NCBI GenBank assembly: GCA_012103475.1
Contig: WLWS01000001.1
Span: 1,104,215 to 1,168,214, forward strand
Reading direction: 5' to 3'
Source of the DNA: Gammaproteobacteria bacterium
Lineage (GTDB): Bacteria > Pseudomonadota > Gammaproteobacteria > Eutrophobiales > Eutrophobiaceae
DNA: 64,000 bases
Part shown: positions 57,253-64,000 of the stretch, piece after piece
How the letters are laid out: every line of letters starts with the position of its first letter
Numbering within the stretch: the stretch's first letter is position 1
Notes under the pieces: generated by a model
What the model was told of the DNA's origin: nothing
Databases searched by the model: none
Seen by the model: the letters and a program-made list of their open reading frames with translations, nothing else
Translations under genes and position numbers: made by a program

Positions 57253-58329
57253 ATGCATCTGAGTCCTCAAATCAACTGGTCATTGCTTGGTTCGGGTGAT
57301 CAGGATATTGATCCGCTTGTTTTTCGTTTACTCAAAGCGATAGAGCAGCAGGGCTCGTTGCAAAGCGCGGCCCGAAGTCTTGATATTTCCTACCGTTATG
57401 CCTGGGGTCTGATAAAAAAATGGGAAACGGAATTTAATTCGCCACTGGTGCATTTAAAGCGTGGTCGCGGTAGCGGCTCCCATTTGAGCGAGCTGGGTAA
57501 AAAACTACTCTGGGCAGAGCAGTATGCAGAAGAAAAAACAGCATCGGCTTTCGTGGATGTTCAGGAAACCCTTAATGAAGTTTTTGCCGAATATTTTCAA
57601 AAAGGCCAGCCGAAAAAAATAAAAATATTTGCCAGTCATGGTCTGGCAATCAGCCATTTGTTCCAATTGCTTGAAGAGGATTCTTCCTTCGATATTGAAA
57701 TGCAGACACAGGGAAGTCTCGATTCATTAAAGAATCTGCAAAATGCTTATTGTCAGGTCGCCGGCTTTCACTTGCCGATGGGACAGATTCAAAAAGCGGT
57801 TCAGCCTTTGTTTGATCGCTGCTTGACTGAGGAAAAGCAGATTCTTTTGACTGTTTCGAGCAGAGAGCAGGGTCTTATGGTAAAGCGGGGTAATCCGAAA
57901 AAAATACATACATTAAGGGATCTCACCCGGCGTTCCGTGCGTTTCATTAATCGACAGCATAATTCCGGTACTCGTATTATTGTTGATGAATTATTGAAAG
58001 CGGGAAATATTAGAACCAGTCAGATTCAGGGTTACAAAAACGAGGAGTTTACTCACGCTGCAATCGCTGCGATGATTGCCAGCGGTGCCGTTGATACCGG
58101 TTTTGGTATTATGGCAGTCGCGAAGCAGTTCCAGCTGGATTTCGTGCCATTCCTGCAGGAAAAATATCTGCTCGCGCTTGATCAAACCCTTGATAAAAAA
58201 GTGATCAATAAAATTGTTGCTGTCTTGAAATCCAGAAAATTCCGCAACACAGTAAACAAGCTTGCAGGCTACGATGCGAGTGAGTCTGGTAGAACCTGTT
58301 CATTTGATAATTTCACAACGAAGTCATGA
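57253..58329 (+). CDS. Transcriptional regulator with ModE-like HTH and periplasmic-binding-protein-like domain
   Basis: This 358-residue protein has an N-terminal ModE/LysR-type winged helix (LLKAIEQQGSLQSAARSLDISYRYAWGLI and the wing-like PLVHLKRGRGSGSHLSELGKKLL). A C-terminal PBP-like domain (residues about 120-340) follows, with KIFASHGLAISHLFQLL, RQHNSGTRIIVDELL and AAIAAMIASGAVDTGFGI. ModE HTH domains normally precede molybdate-binding domains; the PBP domain here is similar in type to oxyanion or molybdopterin-linked sensors. It is divergent from the barrel-tupA pair, so a role in sensing molybdate/tungstate is likely. Its stop overlaps the bioA start by four bases. Confidence 0.85.
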   Translation: MHLSPQINWSLLGSGDQDIDPLVFRLLKAIEQQGSLQSAARSLDISYRYAWGLIKKWETEFNSPLVHLKRGRGSGSHLSELGKKLLWAEQYAEEKTASAFVDVQETLNEVFAEYFQKGQPKKIKIFASHGLAISHLFQLLEEDSSFDIEMQTQGSLDSLKNLQNAYCQVAGFHLPMGQIQKAVQPLFDRCLTEEKQILLTVSSREQGLMVKRGNPKKIHTLRDLTRRSVRFINRQHNSGTRIIVDELLKAGNIRTSQIQGYKNEEFTHAAIAAMIASGAVDTGFGIMAVAKQFQLDFVPFLQEKYLLALDQTLDKKVINKIVAVLKSRKFRNTVNKLAGYDASESGRTCSFDNFTTKS

Positions 58330-59615
58330 CCACAGCAAGCGATGACCTGATTCAGCGAGACCGCGCCAGTCTCTGGCATCCTTATTCTTCGACTGTTAAT
58401 TCGCCGATGGTGTATCCCGTGATATCAGCCTCTGGCGTTCGTTTGAAACTGGCCGATGAGCGTGAAGTAATCGATGGTATGGCCTCATGGTGGTGTGCGA
58501 TTCATGGCTACAATAACCCGCAACTCAATACCGCACTTGAAGAGCAGCTAAACGACATGGCTCATGTCATGTTCGGTGGCCTGACCCATCGTCCGGCAGT
58601 GGAACTGGCAGAGCAACTTGTGGAACTTACACCAGCAGGTCTGAACAAGGTCTTCATCAGTGATTCCGGTTCAGTCTCTGTTGAAGTGGCTTTGAAAATG
58701 GCGATCCAGTACTGGGCTGCAAAAGGCAGGCCTGAGAAACAGCGCATGCTGAGCCTGCGTCAGGCCTATCACGGTGATACCCTGGGCGCGATGGCGGTGT
58801 GCGATCCGGTCACTGGTATGCACACCTTGTTTAATCAGGTGCTAACGCCACATTTTTTCGCCGATGCGCCAGGCATCGCCTTCGCTGATGAATGGCGGGA
58901 GGAGGATATTCAGTCGCTGCAGGATATACTGACTGAACATCATCAGGACACTGCGGCCCTGATTCTTGAGCCAATCGTTCAGGGCGCAGGCGGCATGCGT
59001 TTTTATCACAGCGAGTATCTGCGCGAAGCGCGTCGTCTCTGCGATAAATATGAGGTCTTACTGATCGCAGATGAGATTGCCACCGGTTTCGGACGCAGTG
59101 GTAAATTGTTTGCCTGCGATCATGCAGGCATAAGTCCGGATATAATGTGTGTCGGCAAGGCACTGACCGGTGGTTATATGAGTCTGGCAGCAACGCTGGC
59201 GACAGATGAGCTCAGTGAGACAATCTCTGCTGGTGGCGAAGGTGTCTTTATGCACGGACCAACATTTATGGCCAATCCGCTGGCCTGCTCGGTAGCGCTT
59301 GCCAGTATTAAACTACTACTGGAATCCGGATGGCAGACAAAAGTTGAGACGATCGAAAAAGCTTTACACAAAGGTCTTGCACCCTGTCGAGAGCTTGCAA
59401 ATGTAGTCGATGTTCGCGTACTGGGGGCTATCGGCGTAGTCGAAATCGACAAAGCGGTGGATATGCACATAGTACCGGCCGAATTTGTCCGTCGCGGTGT
59501 CTGGGTTAGGCCCTTTGGAAAATTGGTTTACATCATGCCACCCTATATTATGGACAAAACTGATCTTGGTACTTTGTGCCAGGCGATTTTTGAAGTGGTT
59601 AAAGAACTGGACTGA
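58326..59615 (+). CDS. bioA: Adenosylmethionine--8-amino-7-oxononanoate aminotransferase
   Basis: BioA converts 7-keto-8-aminopelargonate to 7,8-diaminopelargonate in biotin synthesis, using S-adenosylmethionine as amino donor. The 429-residue product has the N-terminal SLWHPYSSTVNSPMVYPVISA, MASWWCAIHGYNNPQL, and the PLP-binding Lys in CVGKALTGGYMSL (near residue 280) after LLIADEIATGFGRSGKLF. The residues WWCAIHGYN are specific to BioA among class III aminotransferases. It overlaps the upstream regulator gene by four bases. No other bio gene is in the window, so it is an isolated bioA, an arrangement found in some gammaproteobacteria. Confidence 0.95.
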   Translation: MTTASDDLIQRDRASLWHPYSSTVNSPMVYPVISASGVRLKLADEREVIDGMASWWCAIHGYNNPQLNTALEEQLNDMAHVMFGGLTHRPAVELAEQLVELTPAGLNKVFISDSGSVSVEVALKMAIQYWAAKGRPEKQRMLSLRQAYHGDTLGAMAVCDPVTGMHTLFNQVLTPHFFADAPGIAFADEWREEDIQSLQDILTEHHQDTAALILEPIVQGAGGMRFYHSEYLREARRLCDKYEVLLIADEIATGFGRSGKLFACDHAGISPDIMCVGKALTGGYMSLAATLATDELSETISAGGEGVFMHGPTFMANPLACSVALASIKLLLESGWQTKVETIEKALHKGLAPCRELANVVDVRVLGAIGVVEIDKAVDMHIVPAEFVRRGVWVRPFGKLVYIMPPYIMDKTDLGTLCQAIFEVVKELD

Positions 59616-59634
59616 AGCTAAGACGGAGAACAGA

Positions 59635-60855
59635 ATGAGTCAAACTTGCATCATTATTGGCGCCAGCCATGCCGCAGCCCAGCTGGCACCGACATTGCGA
59701 CAGGAAGGCTGGCAGGGACGAATCCTTGTCATCGGCGATGAGCCATACATACCTTACCATCGTCCGCCCTTATCCAAGACTTTTCTTTCCGGAGAAAAAG
59801 GGCTGGATGATATCTACATAAAGCCGCAGATGGTTTATGAAAAAGCGGAAGTGGAATTTATGCTGAATACCCGCGTGACTGAAATCGATAGAAGCAATAA
59901 GAGTCTGCTATTGGATAATGGTGAATCGATAAATTACGACAAGCTGGCACTGACGATGGGATCGCGGGTCCGGAAAGTCGACCTGCCAGGTGTTAATCTT
60001 GAGGGGATTTACTATCTTCGTGATATCACCGATGTCGAGCAGATAAAAACAAAGGTCGGCGCCGGTAAAAAGGCGGTGATTGTAGGTGGAGGCTATATTG
60101 GTCTGGAAACCGCTGCAGTGCTGCGCAAACTGGGTATGGAAGTGACAGTACTGGAAATGATGGAACGTGTGTTACAGCGCGTCACTGCACCGGAAGTCTC
60201 AGAATTTTATGATCGGATCCATAAAGAGGAAGGGGTAGATATACTCTGCGGTGTTGGCGTGACCGCCTTTGCCGGGACCGAATCGATTGAAAAAGTAGTT
60301 TGTAATGACGGCAGTGAACATGAGGCCGATCTGGTCGTGGTAGGTGTCGGCATCGTACCCAATGTGGAGCTGGCAACACAGGCAGGTCTTGAAGTGAACA
60401 ACGGTATTGTGGTTGATCAGTTCGCAAGAACTTCGGATGCCGATATCGTCGCCGCCGGTGACTGTACTTTTCATCACAATACGCTTTATGACAAGGAGAT
60501 TCGTCTGGAGTCGGTGCAAAACGCGACCGATCAGGCACGCGTTGCGGCTCAGACTCTGTGTGGCAAAGAAAACGCCTATCAATCACTGCCCTGGTTCTGG
60601 TCTGATCAATATGATCTGAAATTACAGATTGCGGGATTGTCACAGGGTTATGATGAGGTCATCATTCGTGGGGACAGGGAAAACAGTCGTAGCTTTGCTG
60701 CCTTCTATTTAAAAGACGGTGTGGTGATCTCAGTCGATGCGGTGAACAAGCCGCCGGAATTTATGATGGGCAAGCGTATGATAAGCGCTAAACTGGAAGT
60801 AGATAAAACCCGACTGGCCGATGCAGCCGTCCCGATTAAGGAATTACTGGGCTAG
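59635..60855 (+). CDS. NAD(P)/FAD-dependent ferredoxin reductase (rubredoxin/putidaredoxin reductase type)
   Basis: From the ATG at 59635 (GGAG upstream) the product is 406 residues; the longer frame from 59485 lies inside bioA and is not real. It has the FAD-binding CIIIGASHAAAQLAPTLR (a GASHA variant of the dinucleotide motif), YIPYHRPPLSKTFL, NAD-binding VIVGGGYIGLETAAVLRKLGMEVTV and the late FAD motif VAAGDCTFHH, then a C-terminal reductase domain starting at LPWFWSDQYDLKLQIAG. It should pass electrons from NAD(P)H to a [2Fe-2S] ferredoxin, possibly that encoded at 47365. It starts 19 bases after bioA. Confidence 0.92.
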   Translation: MSQTCIIIGASHAAAQLAPTLRQEGWQGRILVIGDEPYIPYHRPPLSKTFLSGEKGLDDIYIKPQMVYEKAEVEFMLNTRVTEIDRSNKSLLLDNGESINYDKLALTMGSRVRKVDLPGVNLEGIYYLRDITDVEQIKTKVGAGKKAVIVGGGYIGLETAAVLRKLGMEVTVLEMMERVLQRVTAPEVSEFYDRIHKEEGVDILCGVGVTAFAGTESIEKVVCNDGSEHEADLVVVGVGIVPNVELATQAGLEVNNGIVVDQFARTSDADIVAAGDCTFHHNTLYDKEIRLESVQNATDQARVAAQTLCGKENAYQSLPWFWSDQYDLKLQIAGLSQGYDEVIIRGDRENSRSFAAFYLKDGVVISVDAVNKPPEFMMGKRMISAKLEVDKTRLADAAVPIKELLG

Positions 60856-60890
60856 TTGCCCGCTCAGAGAAATTAACCTGGAGCAAGACA

Positions 60891-62409
60891 TTGAATATTG
60901 AAAAACGAGTCGCCCTGCCATTACTGGTATCTCTATTGAGTCTTTCCCTGCTGTCTGCCTGCGGTAAAGATGACGAAGAATCAAGAGAGGCGCCGACCGC
61001 AACGAAGAGTGTTGTTGAAGAAGTAGTAACACAGCTGCCGGCCGAAGCTCCGAAAGCGATGCCTGTCGAAGAGTCTGATTCTGATCTGTTGCCACATGAG
61101 CAAATGGCGAAGAAATTTCTCAAGCAGCTGGTAGAGATTGATACTACCCACAGCACTGGCAGTGCAACTAAAGCTGCCGAGGCGATGGCGGAACATCTAA
61201 TTGCCGCAGGTTTTGCGAAAGAAGATGTACAGCTTATTGAACCGGTAGAAACCAAAGGTAATCTGATTGATTGCTCGCTATCGAGGTAAAGAGTCCGGCA
61301 AGAAACCACTTCTCTTGCTCGCCCATATCGATGTAGTAGAAGCCAATCCCGATGACTGGGAATTACCCCCATTTGAGTTTACTGAGTTCGAGGGCTACTA
61401 CCATGGTCGTGGCACCACTGATGACAAAGACGAAGCCGCAATACATGTTGCCAACCTGATACGCCTGAAGCAGGAAGGCTACGAGCCTGAACGCGATATT
61501 GTTATTGCCCTGACAGCCGATGAAGAAGGTGGCCCGCATAATGGCGTGGACTGGTTACTAAAGAACAAACGAGAGCTGGTAGATGCCGAGTATGTGATTA
61601 ATGAAGGCGGTGGTGGTGCTATCAAAAATGGTCGCTACATCTCCAACGCGGTTCAGGCGAGTGAAAAAGTCTACCAGACTTATCATATTGAATTTACGAA
61701 TGCCGGTGGTCACAGTTCCTTACCCGTGAAAGACAATGCTATCTATCGTCTGGCCACTGCCCTGAAAAAAATAGAGAGTCACGCTTTTCCGGTAAAACTG
61801 AATGAGGTGACCCGCCTGTATTTTGAACGTTCAGCAGAACTGGAAAGTGGGCCTCTGCATGCCGCTATGCGTGGTGTATTACAGACGCCACCTGATGCAG
61901 CTGCAGTTAGTTTTCTGGAAAAGACAGCCTTTTATAACTCACGCCTGCGTACTACTTGTGTGGCGACTATGATTGATGCCGGACATCGCGAAAATGCGCT
62001 GCCGCAGCGGGCGAAAGCCACGGTCAACTGCCGTATCTTACCCGGCGAATCGGTAGACGAAGTAGAGAACACACTGTTCTATGTAATAGGTGATGACGAC
62101 GTCACAATCAGTCCGACACGCGTTGCCCGACCTTCCGATCCTTCACCATTGACACCCGAGTTAATGAGCATATTTGATTCCGTAACAGAATCAATGTGGC
62201 CGGGAGTACCGGTTATTCCAACAATGAGTGCCGGCGCGACCGATGGTAGTTATTTCCGTAATGCAGGCATACCGGTTTATGGTATATCGGGTCTGTTTAA
62301 TGATATTGACGATAATCGCGCTCATGGTCTTAATGAACGGATTGAGATAAAAACCTTTTACGAAGGTCAGGAGTTTTTATACAGGCTGACAAAGGCGCTG
62401 ACCGAATAG
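60891..62409 (+). pseudogene. M20 family dipeptidase lipoprotein, frameshifted by a 4-base duplication
   Basis: The 5' part (60891-61289) starts at TTG with GGAG upstream and has a lipoprotein signal with lipobox LLSAC. It then runs into the peptidase domain until VETKGNLID, where the frame breaks. The 3' part (from about 61267) continues as ARYRGKESGKKPLLLLAHIDVVEAN and carries the remaining M20 features: GRGTTDDKDEA, LTADEEGGPHNG, NEGGGG and HGLNER. A tandem GATTGATT at 61265-61272 explains the shift: removing one copy restores LIARYRGK in frame. The rest is intact, so either this is a recent inactivation or an assembly error. It would have been an outer- or inner-membrane-anchored periplasmic peptidase of about 500 residues. 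Confidence 0.85.
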
Positions 62410-62410
62410 T

Positions 62411-62878
62411 CTATTTGGACTGACGTGCCTCATAGTCTTTGTATGCTCTGGCCATAGTCTCAGCCAGCGAGTCGGAACTGGTTTCTTTCAATTTTGTAAA
62501 GAAACCGGGACAATAATTTTCAGCACCAATCGCTTCGATCTGAGGCAGAGTGCTCTGCGTAAGTTTCTTCATCAGGCTAAGGGTTTGTTCTGCTTCTTCG
62601 CTATCAATCGCTTTTTTCCATTCTGAGGAAAGTTCTTTTTCAACAGAGGCAACCGCGACACCGATCTTGTTAATGAATCCCTGATAAGTTTTGTTATTCG
62701 TTGGTTTTGAACCTGGTAATGCGGTATCACAATAATCAACAATAGGCAGAAGCTGCTCATACTGTACACGTTTAAATAATTCACCCACGGTCCAGTTACC
62801 GGGTTTCTCTGCGGCACTGTTTGCTGAATAGATGGAGAGCATGAGAATCAGCGAAGCGTTGAGAAGTTTTATAGTCAT
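62411..62878 (-). CDS. Exported hypothetical protein
   Basis: The ATG at 62878, with AGGA upstream, gives 155 residues. A signal peptide is clear (residues 1-21, LLNASLILMLSIYSANSAA), so the protein is periplasmic. The mature part is helical, with two Cys (DYCDTAL and NYCPGF) that could form one disulfide and an EQTLSLMKKLTQSTLPQIEAIG stretch. I do not recognise a family. It ends two bases after the M20 pseudogene, on the opposite strand, and precedes the DUF3703 gene region on the same strand by a short gap. Confidence 0.78.
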   Translation of the reverse strand: MTIKLLNASLILMLSIYSANSAAEKPGNWTVGELFKRVQYEQLLPIVDYCDTALPGSKPTNNKTYQGFINKIGVAVASVEKELSSEWKKAIDSEEAEQTLSLMKKLTQSTLPQIEAIGAENYCPGFFTKLKETSSDSLAETMARAYKDYEARQSK

Positions 62879-62915
62879 AGTTGCATTATCCTGGTTCAAG
62901 TTTCAGAGTTAGTAC

Positions 62916-63281
62916 TTATGCCTTGTTTTTGACTGATTCTATAATATCAGCATGTTCAGGTTTTAATGGCATTGCTTTAAAAGGACTGACATTGGAACCA
63001 CCTGTATTTCCGACAGGAATCAATCCCAATGCTGTTTTTGTTGCTGCGCCCGCTAATCGAATTATTTGCCCGAATACTTCCATTGGCTTTGAATTTCGAA
63101 ATCCCCAGCAAAGCATCATCCAGTGTGCTTTAACATGCAATACAGTCGATTCTTGTCCCAGCACATGAGCATTCTCCAGATAGGAAAATTCTCCGGCGAA
63201 ATCACCTTCGCAGCGGGCCTCTTTAGCGAAACCAAACTCAAGCTCGACAAAAGGTCGTATCTTTTTTGAAAAGTTATTCAT
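62916..63281 (-). CDS. DUF3703 family protein
   Basis: From the ATG at 63281 (MNNFSKKIRPFVELEF) this is 121 residues. The stretches EFSYLENAHVLGQESTVLHVKAHWMMLCWGF and GAATKTALGLIPVGNTGGSNVSPFKAMPL match what I know of the DUF3703 family, which has no known function. The conserved HVLGQ and HVKAHW His residues suggest a metal or cofactor site, but this is not established. The start overlaps the stop of the GFA-family gene by a few bases, so the two are cotranscribed. The pairing may be coincidental or reflect detoxification functions. Confidence 0.82.
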   Translation of the reverse strand: MNNFSKKIRPFVELEFGFAKEARCEGDFAGEFSYLENAHVLGQESTVLHVKAHWMMLCWGFRNSKPMEVFGQIIRLAGAATKTALGLIPVGNTGGSNVSPFKAMPLKPEHADIIESVKNKA

Positions 63282-63666
63282 TCTCATGATATTGAGTGAC
63301 ACCTTCAGGGATTAGTTCCCAGCTTGCTTTTGATCCAACATAAATGTGTCTGCCAATTTCAATCTTAGGATCATCATTCAGGCAACCCAGTGTAATACCA
63401 TGAATTTCATCTGCATAGATACCACAGAGAGTGGAACCACACTTACTACAAAACTGTAGGCCGAATTCGTGTTGGCTGGCAAATGTCGTCAATAGCTCGA
63501 CGCCCAAAATCCAGCGAAAATCAGAAGGATTGACTAATGCGTAGGCTGATGCCTGAGAGCTGAAAGCTTTTCGGCAACGCGAACAATGACAAGACCGTGC
63601 ATCTTTTAGCACGCCTGCAATCTCATACTTCACTGCACCGCAAAAACACTCACCTGTAAGATTCAC
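63274..63666 (-). CDS. GFA family protein (Mss4-like fold)
   Basis: This 130-residue zinc-binding protein has the paired Cys motifs ECFCGAVKYEI and SCHCSRCRKAFSSQASAYA, with a further pair in LQFCSKCGSTLCG. This is the pattern of the glutathione-dependent formaldehyde-activating enzyme (GFA) family. Most such proteins have no proven substrate and are not true Gfa enzymes. The length is normal for the short members. It leads a two-gene unit with the DUF3703 gene. Confidence 0.9.
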   Translation of the reverse strand: MNLTGECFCGAVKYEIAGVLKDARSCHCSRCRKAFSSQASAYALVNPSDFRWILGVELLTTFASQHEFGLQFCSKCGSTLCGIYADEIHGITLGCLNDDPKIEIGRHIYVGSKASWELIPEGVTQYHENE

Positions 63667-63711
63667 TAATATCTCCGAAAACGCGAAAGAACGCCATGTA
63701 TCTGTTGTAAG

Positions 63712-63841
63712 CTATATTTTGTTCATGTGCCGGTTGACGCCGAAATATATCGCAGCAATGCTCAAGCCAGAAGCTAAAATTACTTTGAAATAGGGCCTTA
63801 ATTAATATACCTGGGCCCATATGTACTGGGGTGAATGGCAT
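63712..63841 (-). pseudogene. Possible remnant of a small membrane metal-dependent hydrolase-type gene
   Basis: The minus strand from 63841 reads MPFTPVHMGPGILIKALFQ, which resembles the N-terminus of a family of membrane-bound hydrolase-like proteins (MPFTPxHxGPG) normally about 200 residues long. After about 23 codons the frame loses this character. One base over, ASGLSIAAIYFGVNRHMNK follows and stops at 63712, like a hydrophobic C-terminal end. This looks like an internally deleted and frameshifted relic. Short length makes the call tentative. Confidence 0.35.
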
Positions 63842-63866
63842 GTTTATCTAATAAAGCTAATTATCA

Positions 63867-64000
63867 TCAATATCGAATGTTCCCTACTCTACCCATGAAA
63901 AATACTTCTGTATAAACAGATTCAACAGCTTCTTCCCCTTTAAAGGCTGGAATATATCTCCCTTTAAGGAAGCCATTTATAAGTCGATCTCTACATACAC
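63867..64000 (-). CDS. C-terminal fragment of an unidentified protein (runs off the right edge)
   Basis: On the minus strand an open frame enters from the window edge and ends at a TGA at 63867-63869, giving 43 codons ending GNIRY. The composition (GFLKGRYIPAFKGEEAVESV, then YTEVFFMGRVG) looks protein-like, and the frame is uninterrupted while the other two minus-strand frames contain stops. I do not recognise the family. It may belong to a longer gene beyond the window. Confidence 0.4.
   Translation of the reverse strand, partial: VCRDRLINGFLKGRYIPAFKGEEAVESVYTEVFFMGRVGNIRY

Noticed and set aside
59485..59634. In-frame extension of the ferredoxin reductase into bioA
   Set aside because: Sequence has no family character and lies within bioA; the ATG at 59635 with GGAG is the natural start.

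Overview
The window looks like a chromosomal segment of a free-living, aerobic, heterotrophic gammaproteobacterium, probably marine or aquatic. The evidence is the order mnmG-rsmG-parA-parB-atpIBEFHAGDC-glmU, a separate glyQ, an rraA gene, moderate GC, and catabolic genes for propionate, malonate, kynurenine and dicarboxylic acids. I cannot name a genus. The mnmG/parAB/atp block normally lies near the replication origin in this class, but I found no oriC, DnaA-box cluster or parS consensus here. I saw no tRNA, rRNA, CRISPR array, transposase or phage gene. No stretch above 300 bases lacks a gene; the largest gap, about 280 bases at 31344-31625, holds the prp promoter and two operator-like palindromes.

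Layout. 1-5.8 kb: the 5' part of glyQ (minus), an unrecognised 203-residue protein, and a minus-strand operon for a Gld-type ABC system (ATPase, permease, GldG-like protein, DUF4340 protein). 5.9-8.3 kb: a beta-hydroxyacid dehydrogenase and an M20 peptidase. 8.4-22.5 kb: a housekeeping plus-strand run of gamma carbonic anhydrase, mnmG, rsmG, parA, parB, the complete F1Fo ATP synthase operon, glmU and rraA, followed by a glycine-zipper surface protein. 23.2-25.2 kb: a family 2 glycosyltransferase and kynureninase. 25.2-31.4 kb: a minus-strand operon with a GntR regulator, prpB, prpC, pyruvate phosphate dikinase and two RidA-family proteins. This could take propionate through methylcitrate to pyruvate and on to phosphoenolpyruvate.

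31.6-37.8 kb: an NYN-domain protein, then a Tat-exported amidase, MadL, MadM and a MatB-like malonyl-CoA synthetase (a malonate, perhaps malonamate, utilisation unit), and a zinc-type oxidoreductase. 37.8-40.1 kb: an SDR reductase, a DUF2238 membrane protein and a GAF-GGDEF protein. 40.2-47.3 kb: a type III CoA-transferase, an IclR regulator, a fused 3-hydroxyacyl-CoA dehydrogenase, a 3-oxoadipyl-CoA-type thiolase, a PrnB-like (tryptophan dioxygenase superfamily) haem protein and an EamA transporter. The set suggests catabolism of a dicarboxylic or aromatic acid with an unusual haem enzyme attached.

47.4-60.9 kb: a [2Fe-2S] ferredoxin, a quinone oxidoreductase, a parvulin, a Mo/W bis-MGD oxidoreductase, a NodIJ-like ABC exporter, a gamma-glutamyltransferase, then a tungstate-binding protein (TupA-like) next to an AlgE-type outer-membrane barrel, with a divergent regulator that joins a ModE-like HTH to a periplasmic-binding-protein domain, followed by bioA and a ferredoxin reductase. 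60.9-64 kb: an M20 lipoprotein peptidase broken by a 4-base tandem duplication, a small exported protein, DUF3703 and GFA-family proteins, a decayed fragment and a partial gene at the edge.

The candidates I would follow first for new biology are the TupA/outer-membrane barrel/ModE-PBP unit (54.9-58.3 kb) and the CoA-pathway cluster with the PrnB-like protein (40.2-46.4 kb).
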